A stretch of 25,000 bases of DNA from Tenacibaculum sp. MAR_2010_89 (lineage in GTDB: Bacteria > Bacteroidota > Bacteroidia > Flavobacteriales > Flavobacteriaceae). The stretch is taken from assembly GCF_900105985.1 (NCBI RefSeq), contig NZ_FNUB01000004.1:1-25000 (forward strand). Reading direction: 5' to 3'. The notes under the pieces are model-generated. The model searched no databases. It was not told where the DNA came from and saw only the letters and a list, made by a program, of their open reading frames with translations. The translations under genes were made by a program, and so were the position numbers. Positions 1-6,119 of the stretch are shown here, one piece after another. Each line of letters starts with the position of its first letter. Positions within the stretch are counted from its first letter, which is position 1.

Positions 1-680
1 GCTGATATAATTCTATATAAATATTTGATTTACCATATTCAGTTGAAGTTTCCATTTCACGCTTTTCAGCTTTCATAGGAAATTTGATTTTATAAATTTT
101 TTGACTCTTTATTACTTCTTTCTGATTAATAACCTTAGGCTTAACTCCAATAAGTTCAAATGATTCAAGAAATTGATTTATCCCAACATTAAAGTTATTT
201 TTTTCTTGTGTTCTTACACTTAAAATATACATTCTATTATCAACTAAATAAAACCTTGCTCTAAACATAATTTTATTATCAATGTCTTTCCATCTAAATT
301 CTCTCCCAACATGGCCTAATATATCTAGATTAAAAGTGCCTAACAAATTGTATACTTTCAGAATTAATATTTGTTGTTTGTGCTCCGTTAAACAAACCAT
401 AAATATTTTTTTACACTTAAAGTATCAGTAAAACTTTTAGGATAATCTATGTAACTAACGTTATAAGATAAATTATCCCCATTCTTATATTCAGTATTAA
501 ATGATGTAATCGTTATTTTTCCATAATCAGTATCTCCTGTTTTTTTTGTTATTTCAGGGCTTTTAGGGAATAAATTTTAAAATTACCTTTTTCATCATGA
601 AATTTACTAGCTTTATCTTGAGCGTAAGTTGATGAAATAATTATAAAAAAATAGCTTATTAATATTGAATGTATTTTCAT
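1..680 (-). pseudogene. Broken gene for a secreted protein of unknown function (runs off the left edge)
   Basis: Reading the minus strand from an ATG at 680 gives a clear signal peptide (MKIHSILISYFFIIISSTYA, then QD). The reading then needs three single-base corrections to stay open: near 567-572 (one base lost, restoring FKIYFPKSPEITKK), in the 7-T run at 406-412 (one base lost, joining TDTLSVKK to NIYGLFNGAQTTNINSES), and in the A4 run at 332-335 (one extra base, joining QFVRHF to NLDILGHVGREFRW). From there the frame stays open to position 1, with RARFYLVDNRMYILSVRTQ and a run ending near a GKSNIYIELYQ tail. The three pieces read as one sensible protein. The pattern GH.GREFRW...R.RFYLV..R.Y resembles secreted proteins of unknown function from other bacteria, from memory only. 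No activity can be assigned. The 3' end is outside the window. Sequencing error is the alternative, since two shifts lie in short homopolymers, but intact genes elsewhere in the window argue against it. Confidence 0.72.
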
Positions 681-716
681 TTATTTAAGTTTTAAACCTA
701 ATTGTATTTTATTTGT

Positions 717-1527
717 TTATTTAGTTAGTATTGTTATTAATTCTTTATTATAAACTTTATTGTAAGTTATTCCATTATGCCTTGATTTTTTAAAGTAATA
801 AGATGTATTCTATCCTTAAATTCTTCTTTTAACTTTAAGGAAGATTCATAACTGATAACAGTATCACTATCACCATGAAAAATTGTTATTGGCATTTTGC
901 ATTTTTTTAAATACTCATTAGTCATAAATTTATATTTTAAAAATAAATGAAGGTATGTATGAAAAGTTTTGCTTCACTATATCTATTAAATTGTAGTAGG
1001 GAGCTTGTAAAATCAAATGTTGAGCATTATTATTCGATGCTAATTTAGAAGCAAGTCCTGTTCCTATTGAATAACCTAGAATTATTATATTTTCTTCACT
1101 GTATTCCTTTTTTAGTGTATTATATACTAATTGATTATCCTCAAATAATTGTTGCTGTTTGATTATTTTCCCTTCACTTTTTCCATACCCTCTATAATCA
1201 AGAATAAAAATATCATAATTTAAATCTGTATATACTTTAGCTATATTCCCCCAAGAATCTAATGCTCCTGCGTTACCGTGTAAATAAAAAACAAGTCCTT
1301 TAGCTTTAACAGACTTAAATAAAAGTCCATTTAAAAAATTACCATCTTTAGTATTAAAATAAAGTTCTTCAAAATTTTGGTCAAATTTAAAACTCGTAAT
1401 TGTTATTCAACTTTTCAGGAAAAAGATCAATTTTTCTTGAAAAAGTATAACCAACACATATAAAAAAATATAATACTGATATTAATTTTAAAAAGTTTAT
1501 TAATTTTATTTTCCTTTTTTTAGTCAT
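717..1527 (-). pseudogene. Broken alpha/beta hydrolase (BEM46/serine hydrolase type)
   Basis: The minus strand from the ATG at 1527 starts with a single membrane anchor or uncleaved signal (about residues 5-27, MTKKRKIKLINFLKLISVLY onward). An alpha/beta hydrolase body follows: the HGNAG oxyanion motif, LDYRGYGKSEG, the nucleophile elbow GYSIGTG, then FHGDSDTVI with the likely acid Asp and KNQGHNG with the likely catalytic His. Reading it through needs three single-base corrections: an extra base in the A4 run at 1389-1392, an extra base in the T4 run at 935-938, and a lost base near 779-781 (GGCAT for GGCCAT, exactly at the His). The family is alpha/beta hydrolase, close to the BEM46/YfhR-like group. 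All triad residues survive across frames, so the decay looks recent. It lies 36 bases upstream of the other pseudogene on the same strand, so the two may once have been co-transcribed. Confidence 0.8.
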
Positions 1528-1717
1528 ATATTTTTTATACAAAACAAATAAGAGTTTTAATAGAAATCATATGAGTAACTATTAGTCATCACTGCAAATC
1601 TAATGGAATTTCAATTAAAAAAAGTTACTTAAAATAAGTAAAGTAAAAAAAACATAACAACCTCTATAAAAACCAATTATAGTTAATCATAAACTGTTTT
1701 TTTTTTGATTATTATAT

Positions 1718-1725
1718 TATTTTTG
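1718..1725 (+). promoter_or_regulatory. Candidate -7 element TATTTTTG
   Basis: This is a perfect match to the Bacteroidetes -7 consensus TAnnTTTG. There is no TTG at the usual 17-23 base distance; the nearest, in a T-run, is only 10 bases away. It would start a transcript near 1732 that runs into the hairpin at 1781-1802. Support is weak because AT-rich DNA yields such matches by chance. Confidence 0.28.
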
Positions 1726-1731
1726 TAACTT

Positions 1732-1806
1732 AGGAAGGTTACTTAATTTTTTTCCCCTTGTACGTTAAGTTAACTTTTTACCCTCTACTTTAAAGTAGAG
1801 GGTTTT
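1732..1806 (+). ncRNA. Candidate small RNA ending in a perfect 22-base hairpin
   Basis: The stretch after the TATTTTTG element contains GTAAC...GTTAC (about 1725-1742), a T/C-rich single-stranded part, a GTTAAGTTAAC repeat, and a perfect 22-base palindrome followed by T5. No open reading frame of note is present. A short, structured, terminated unit fits a small RNA of about 75 nt. It could equally be the decayed remains of a leader for a lost gene. Confidence 0.28.
1781..1806 (+). terminator. Rho-independent terminator
   Basis: CCCTCTACTTT and AAAGTAGAGGG form a perfect self-complementary 22-base stem-loop at 1781-1802, followed by T5. No protein gene ends just before it on the plus strand, which is why a small RNA is suspected. 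On the minus strand it is followed by AAAAAGTTAAC, so it would not terminate there. Confidence 0.65.
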
Positions 1807-1956
1807 TAGTACTTAGCTAAAACTTAAATTTTAACCACACACATCTACTATGTTTTTTGATACTTAAAGACATAAATTTAAGAGTAAAGATTAAAAAAAA
1901 CGTCAAAAAAACACAAAAAACATAAAAAAAAACATCTTTTATTAATACTATTACAA

Positions 1957-1984
1957 TTGCGGCATAGTTATTGATTTAACATTG
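1957..1984 (+). promoter_or_regulatory. Candidate promoter (TTG-17-TAACATTG, or sigma-54-like GGCAT-AGTTA-TTGA)
   Basis: Two readings overlap here. The first is a Bacteroidetes housekeeping promoter: TTG at 1957-1959, 17 bases, TAACATTG at 1977-1984, one mismatch to TAnnTTTG. The second is a -24/-12 promoter: CGGCATAGTTATTGAT resembles the sigma-54 pattern TGGCAC-N5-TTGC(A/T), with GG at 1961-1962 but GA instead of GC at 1973-1974. Either would start a transcript close to 1988-1992 that ends at the 2073-2100 terminator. Confidence 0.4.
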
Positions 1985-1989
1985 CTTTA

Positions 1990-2100
1990 ACAATTTATTC
2001 ATAAATTATGAAGGACTATCTACTATTAATTACGACAGATTTGAGGGGATGATTGTTATTGAAAAAGGAAATAAAAACCGAGCTATGCTTCGGTTTTTTT
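1990..2100 (+). ncRNA. Candidate short transcript with a 14-codon reading frame
   Basis: A unit of about 110 bases lies between the 1957-1984 promoter candidate and the terminator at 2073-2100. It contains an ATG at 2008 that opens MKDYLLLITTDLRG and a stop, followed by a purine-rich tail (GAAAAAGGAAATAAAAACC). It could be a small RNA, a gene for a tiny peptide, or a leader whose downstream gene is gone. The nearest plus-strand gene (2386) has its own promoter, so this is probably not that gene's leader. Confidence 0.35.
2073..2100 (+). terminator. Rho-independent terminator
   Basis: AAAACCGAGC and GCTTCGGTTTT pair with one bulged T around a TAT loop, followed by a run of T. It closes the short unit starting near 1990. 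It is not preceded by any normal-sized gene. Confidence 0.7.
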
Positions 2101-2318
2101 ATAATATTTAAATACTAAATAATTAGAGTTAGCTACCCTATAAAATAAGTAGAAAAACTAGAAAAAAAGCCATAAAAAACTCACTATGAGTTTGCAAAAA
2201 AAATTAGGTTTAACACTTTTAACAAAGCTAAAACCGCTTAAAAAAGTTAAAATATTAAACTAAAAACACAAAAAAACCATAAAATCTCAAACAAAAACGA
2301 AATAAACTGTTAATTTCT

Positions 2319-2348
2319 TTGAAAAAAAAACTAAATAAAGTACTTTCG
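2319..2348 (+). promoter_or_regulatory. Promoter of the thioredoxin-fold lipoprotein gene
   Basis: TTG at 2319-2321, a 19-base spacer and TACTTTCG at 2341-2348 match the Bacteroidetes promoter pattern with one mismatch. Transcription would start near 2355, after the TTG at 2353. This rules that TTG out as a start codon and supports the ATG at 2386. Confidence 0.55.
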
Positions 2349-2385
2349 GTACTTGAAATATTATATTACACCTAAATACAGAAGA

Positions 2386-3780
2386 ATGAAAAAACTAGTA
2401 CTTTTAGCCCTCATAGGAGGTATTATACTTTCATGTAAGAAAGAACCTGTAAAAGATTATTTAGTTATTTCCGGGTCAATTGACAACTTTAAAAAAAGAG
2501 ATGTTAAATTACAAGGATTTGGATTTGAAAAAAAGATAAAATTCGACAAAAAAAATAAAACTTTTATAGATACTATAAAAATAGATAGAGAAGGTTATTA
2601 TAAACTGATTGTAAATAAAAAACCTATAAATCTATATTTAACAAAAACTGAAGACACTAAACTTCTTTTTGATTATAAGAAATTAGATGCTATTAATTTT
2701 GAAGGAACTAATGCAGCTATAAACAATTACTTCATTAAAAAAGGTAAAGTATTTACAAGTGAAATAGGTAATCTTAGAAAGTTACTTGCTCTTGATGAGG
2801 AAGCTTTTTTAGAAAAAGTTGACACTTATAAAAATTCTTTAACTGATTTAGCAATGGGTAGCCAGTTACCTGAATCTTTCTTAAAAAAAGAAATTAAAAA
2901 TATTGAGTATGAATATTTAAGAGATTTATATCAATATCCAGTATATCACCCTATTTTAATTGGTGATGATGAGTTTGTTGTTTCTGAAAACTTCCCATCT
3001 GTTTCTGATAAAATTAGCTACAATAATGGTGAAGATTATATTAACTCGGCATATTACAGAGAAATTTTAGTTGGAGAGATATCAAAAAAGACAAATTCAA
3101 AATTAACAGATACTGGAGACTTCTTTTTAACTTATATAGAAACTGTTCATAATGAAGTTAGTGACTCAATCACTAAAAATGATCTTTTATTTAATGAAAA
3201 ATATAAAGGATCTGCTCAAGCTGGAATTACATATACTGAAGATCCTGAAGTATATTATAATAAGTTTTTAAAATACTCTTCTAATCAAAGTCATAAGGAC
3301 AGAATTGGTGAAATATACAATTCACTAAAAATTACTGCAAAAGGTAAACCTTCTCCTAAATTTGATAATTATGAAAATTATGATGGAACTAAAACTTCTT
3401 TAGATGATTTATTAGGTAAAGGAAAGTATGTTTACATTGATGTTTGGGCCACTTGGTGTGGTTTCTGTAAACGTGAGACTCCTTTACTAAAGAGACTTGA
3501 AATGCAATATCATGATAAGAATATTGAATTTGTAAGTATTAGTGTTGATAACATTAATGCGAAAGAAAAATGGAAACAAACCATTGACCAAAAAGAAATG
3601 GGTGGTGTACAATTATTCGCTGATAAATCTTTTGGTTCTGAATTTATTAAAAAATACGCTATTAAAGGATTACCTAGATTTATAATGATTGACCCTGATG
3701 GAAATATTGTAAGTAGAAATGCTCCAAGACCATCTGCTGGTGAAAAGCTTTTAAATATGTTTGAAGAACTAGGTATATAA
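2386..3780 (+). CDS. TlpA-like thioredoxin-fold lipoprotein
   Basis: Probable periplasmic thiol-disulfide protein of the TlpA/AhpC-TSA group, 464 residues, anchored as a lipoprotein. The N-terminus MKKLVLLALIGGIILSC is a lipoprotein signal with Cys17 as the acylation site. A beta-rich N-terminal domain of the DUF4369 kind (about residues 24-95) and a helical middle region (about 100-300) precede a thioredoxin domain (about 320-464). That domain carries WATWCGFCKRE, so the redox pair is Cys358 and Cys361, and later a GLPRF cis-proline segment. In Bacteroidetes such proteins reduce or rearrange disulfides in exported proteins, often for cytochrome c maturation, but the substrate here is unknown. 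The gene stands alone between its own promoter and a terminator. An in-frame TTG at 2353 is rejected as the start because it lies at or before the expected transcription start and upstream of the lipoprotein signal. Confidence 0.88.
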   Translation: MKKLVLLALIGGIILSCKKEPVKDYLVISGSIDNFKKRDVKLQGFGFEKKIKFDKKNKTFIDTIKIDREGYYKLIVNKKPINLYLTKTEDTKLLFDYKKLDAINFEGTNAAINNYFIKKGKVFTSEIGNLRKLLALDEEAFLEKVDTYKNSLTDLAMGSQLPESFLKKEIKNIEYEYLRDLYQYPVYHPILIGDDEFVVSENFPSVSDKISYNNGEDYINSAYYREILVGEISKKTNSKLTDTGDFFLTYIETVHNEVSDSITKNDLLFNEKYKGSAQAGITYTEDPEVYYNKFLKYSSNQSHKDRIGEIYNSLKITAKGKPSPKFDNYENYDGTKTSLDDLLGKGKYVYIDVWATWCGFCKRETPLLKRLEMQYHDKNIEFVSISVDNINAKEKWKQTIDQKEMGGVQLFADKSFGSEFIKKYAIKGLPRFIMIDPDGNIVSRNAPRPSAGEKLLNMFEELGI

Positions 3781-3820
3781 AACTTTACCTCCTTAATTTT
3801 ATATTACAACAACATGAAAA

Positions 3821-3847
3821 AATCCGCTTAATAGCGGATTTTTTTTA
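3821..3847 (+). terminator. Rho-independent terminator
   Basis: AATCCGCT and AGCGGATT pair around TAAT, followed by T-rich sequence. It ends the lipoprotein gene. The A-run on its left side gives U's on the minus strand, so it could also end the convergent AIM24 operon. Confidence 0.85.
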
Positions 3848-3872
3848 TACAATAATTATTTTTTTTTAAACT

Positions 3873-4673
3873 TTAAAACCTATTATCTCCATCTAAAATA
3901 TCTCCAATACCTCCCAAGATACTACCTTCTCCTCTATCACCCCTACCAGTTTGAGGTGCCATAGATAAAACTCTACCTGCTAATCTACTAAAAGGTAATG
4001 ATTGAATATATACTGTACCAGGTCCTCTTAAACTTGCAAAAAACAACCCTTCTCCACCAAAAATAGTATTCTTTATTCCTCCAACAAACTCAATATCATA
4101 ATCTACATCTTGAGTAAACCCTACAATACAACCAGTATCTACTTTTAACACTTCTCCAGGTTGTAATACCTTTTTAGCCATAGTTCCTCCTGCATGAATA
4201 AACCCCATTCCATCTCCTTCCATCTTTTGCATAATAAAGCCTTCTCCTCCAAACAAGCCTCTTCCTAACTTTTTAGAAAACTCTATTCCTATAGAAACTC
4301 CTTTGGCAGCACATAAAAATGCATCTTTCTGACAAATAAATTTCCCTCCAAATTCAGATAAATCAACGGGGATAATTTTACCAGGATAAGGAGAAGCGAA
4401 AGATACTTGTTTCTTCCCATATCCAACATTCGTAAAAACTGTCATAAACAAACTTTCTCCTGTAAGGATTCTTTTTCCTGCTGAAAAAATTTTACCTAGC
4501 AACCCTTTTTCTTGATTAGATCCATCACCGAAAATAGTATTCATTTTCACATCTGTATCCATCATCATAAAACTTCCACTTTCAGCAACAACACCCTCTT
4601 CTGGATCTAATTCAATTTCTACATATTGCATTTCTTCTCCAAAAATGCGGTAATCAATTTCGTGTGCATTCAT
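3873..4673 (-). CDS. AIM24 / TIGR00266 family protein
   Basis: Member of the AIM24 (TIGR00266, formerly DUF124) family, 266 residues, the usual length. It has the family's series of short beta strands with glycine-rich turns, seen as GRGLFGGEGFI, NTIFGGEGLFF and ASLRGPGTVYIQS, and a loose C-terminal tail with GDRGEGSILGG. There is no signal peptide or membrane segment, so it is probably cytoplasmic. The fold resembles a pseudo-symmetric beta barrel. The yeast namesake sits in the mitochondrial inner membrane, but the bacterial function is not established. It follows the DUF4442 gene with a 43-base gap and no terminator, so the two form an operon. This operon diverges from the DUF4870-PadR-PspC operon. 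Confidence 0.9.
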   Translation of the reverse strand: MNAHEIDYRIFGEEMQYVEIELDPEEGVVAESGSFMMMDTDVKMNTIFGDGSNQEKGLLGKIFSAGKRILTGESLFMTVFTNVGYGKKQVSFASPYPGKIIPVDLSEFGGKFICQKDAFLCAAKGVSIGIEFSKKLGRGLFGGEGFIMQKMEGDGMGFIHAGGTMAKKVLQPGEVLKVDTGCIVGFTQDVDYDIEFVGGIKNTIFGGEGLFFASLRGPGTVYIQSLPFSRLAGRVLSMAPQTGRGDRGEGSILGGIGDILDGDNRF

Positions 4674-4716
4674 AATAATTAGTTTTTAGCTATTAGACTA
4701 TGATATTTATAATTTG

Positions 4717-5172
4717 TTACGATTTTACTTTTAAACTCCACTCATATTTAAATTGCGAGACCGAAACTCCCTCTTCATTAATTCCCTCAGAAGTAACAAT
4801 TACAGTTTGCCCCTCTCCAGTTTCTATCGATTTTTTTATAGCCTCTCTTATAAGCATTCCATCATTACATTCAAATCTTATTTTACCAATAGCTTTTTTA
4901 GTAAAAGTTCCACTCATATTTGTTACCAACATAGATATTTTTCTATTTGATTCACTTATTTCTTTCATCACCAAAATACCTGTTGATAATTCAGATGCCA
5001 TTCCTTGAACTGCCCAAAACATAGATTTAAATGGGTTCTGATTCATCCATTTATAAGTAACAGACACCACTGAATTGGTATCTGAAATTGATTTTACTCG
5101 TACTCCTGTTAAAAAAGCTGAAGGAAGTTTAAAAAATAAAAAGGTATTAATTTTTCGGGGTGTATACTTCAT
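4717..5172 (-). CDS. DUF4442 hotdog-fold protein
   Basis: A 151-residue protein of the DUF4442 group, related to hotdog-fold thioesterases (PaaI-like). Typical features are the opening KLPSAFLTGVRVKSI, the segment MNQNPFKSMFWAVQGMASEL that forms the central hotdog helix, and a strand-rich second half ending in FKYEWSLKVKS. An acyl-CoA thioesterase role is conceivable from the fold, but the family has no firm function and the substrate cannot be read from sequence. It is first in a two-gene operon with the AIM24 gene. The start at 5172 gives a normal family N-terminus. The upstream gap to 5328 is shared with a divergent operon. Confidence 0.83.
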   Translation of the reverse strand: MKYTPRKINTFLFFKLPSAFLTGVRVKSISDTNSVVSVTYKWMNQNPFKSMFWAVQGMASELSTGILVMKEISESNRKISMLVTNMSGTFTKKAIGKIRFECNDGMLIREAIKKSIETGEGQTVIVTSEGINEEGVSVSQFKYEWSLKVKS

Positions 5173-5261
5173 TTATATAGTGTTTATGGGCAATGTACGA
5201 CTTTTTATTTAATTGTTAATACTGCTAACAAATGTTAAAGTTTGTTAAATTTTAGTACTAT

Positions 5262-5333
5262 GTATTGCATAATACCTTTTAAAAGATATATATTTGCATA
5301 GTCAAGTATTATATAATTTATATTATTATGCAA
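5262..5333. promoter_or_regulatory. Three TTGCATA elements in the divergent promoter region (possible operator)
   Basis: TTGCATAATA at 5265-5274 recurs as a perfect inverted copy, TATTATGCAA, at 5324-5333. A third copy, TTGCATAGT, lies at 5294-5302. The first overlaps the -33 TTG of the plus-strand promoter, the second overlaps the end of its -7 element, and the third covers the start codon of the DUF4870 gene. The first copy also sits inside a small palindrome (GTATT GCAT AATAC, 5262-5275). This placement suits a repressor site. The PadR protein encoded 450 bases downstream is the obvious candidate binder, which is inference. Confidence 0.42.
5265..5296 (+). promoter_or_regulatory. Promoter of the DUF4870-PadR-PspC operon
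   Basis: TTG at 5265-5267, a 21-base spacer and a perfect TATATTTG at 5289-5296 match the Bacteroidetes housekeeping promoter. Transcription would start near 5303, giving a leader of about 25 bases before the ATG at 5328. Confidence 0.65.
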
Positions 5334-5756
5334 CATAACAACGAAAACACCAATGCTTTTTTAATACATATTTCAGCTTTTGCTGGTTATTTATTTCCTT
5401 TAGGAAGTATTATAACCCCATTAATTGTTTGGCAAACTTTAAAAGACAGAAGTACTTTTTTAGACGAACATGGTAAAGAAGCTGTAAACTTTAATATTAG
5501 TTTTGGATTATACATTTTTATACTAAGTGCCTCTTTCTTTTCTTTCTTCTTTGGAAGTTTTCTAGACATTTTCAACGGAGTAGATATTGACTTTGGAGGA
5601 CATCATTCTTATGGAGGTTTTTTTGGTTTTTTAGGAATAGCCTCTTTAGTAAGTATTGTTAGTTTAATTAAAATTGCCTTAATTATTATAGCAGCAATGA
5701 AAGCAAATAAAGGAGAAATGTATAAATATCCTTTTACAATAAAATTTATTAAATAA
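5328..5756 (+). CDS. DUF4870 membrane protein
   Basis: Small integral membrane protein (142 residues) of the DUF4870 (Tic20-like) group. It begins with a membrane segment around residues 10-32 (LIHISAFAGYLFPLGSIITP), then the family signature of a charged loop, KDRSTFLDEHGKEAVNFNIS. Further hydrophobic segments lie at about 55-75 and 95-125, and it ends with YKYPFTIKFIK, the usual end of this family. Molecular function is unknown. It is the first gene of an operon with a PadR regulator 18 bases downstream and a PspC-domain protein. The same grouping is common in Bacteroidetes and suggests a membrane-stress or envelope-related unit. The promoter and repeated TTGCATA elements lie just upstream. 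Confidence 0.88.
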   Translation: MQHNNENTNAFLIHISAFAGYLFPLGSIITPLIVWQTLKDRSTFLDEHGKEAVNFNISFGLYIFILSASFFSFFFGSFLDIFNGVDIDFGGHHSYGGFFGFLGIASLVSIVSLIKIALIIIAAMKANKGEMYKYPFTIKFIK

Positions 5757-5774
5757 CCACTTAAACAACGCTCA

Positions 5775-6119
5775 ATGAAGATAGAAAACACAAAAGCTCA
5801 AATGCGTAAAGGTGTGTTAGAATATTGCATACTATCTATTTTACAAAATGGAGATGCATATACCTCAGAAATTCTTTCAACCTTAAAAAGTGCAGAAATG
5901 ATTGTGGTTGAGGGTACTATTTACCCGTTATTAACTAGGCTGAAAAATGCTGGATTATTAACTTACAGATGGGAAGAATCAACATCTGGACCACCAAGAA
6001 AGTATTACGTACTTACAGAAAACGGACAATTATTCTTAAAAGAATTAGATAAAACCTGGAACAATTTAGTAAACGCAGTAAACCAAGTAACAAGTACAAA
6101 ATCAACTAAAAATGAATAA
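5775..6119 (+). CDS. PadR family transcriptional regulator
   Basis: A 114-residue PadR-type winged-helix DNA-binding protein. The N-terminal winged helix covers about residues 9-85: MRKGVLEYCILSILQNGDAY, then the recognition region EGTIYPLLTRLKNAGLL, the wing with GPPRKYYVLTENG, and a short C-terminal dimerisation helix (about 90-107). The short C-terminus is typical of the subfamily-2 PadR regulators. Such proteins usually repress their own operon and respond to small molecules or envelope stress; the ligand here is unknown. Its stop overlaps the start of the PspC gene by 8 bases, showing translational coupling. The TTGCATA copies before the operon are a plausible target. Confidence 0.93.
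   Translation: MKIENTKAQMRKGVLEYCILSILQNGDAYTSEILSTLKSAEMIVVEGTIYPLLTRLKNAGLLTYRWEESTSGPPRKYYVLTENGQLFLKELDKTWNNLVNAVNQVTSTKSTKNE

Larger units (their letters stand above)
1528..2385. other. Long gene-free stretch with two possible short transcripts
   Basis: No credible protein gene of normal size is present on either strand. The stretch is very AT-rich with many A and T runs. It does hold two units that each combine a promoter-like element with a strong hairpin plus T-run (1718-1806 and 1957-2100), listed separately. It also has a short hairpin at 2179-2194 (AAACTC/GAGTTT) whose T-run would lie on the minus strand, and the promoter of the downstream lipoprotein gene. Confidence 0.6.

Noticed and set aside
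2353..2385. TTG start adding 11 residues to the thioredoxin-fold lipoprotein
   Set aside because: The predicted transcription start lies at about this position, and the lipoprotein signal begins at the ATG at 2386.
4700..5008. Plus-strand open frame of about 100 codons
   Set aside because: It lies antisense to the DUF4442 gene and shows no family features; it is a shadow of the coding strand.
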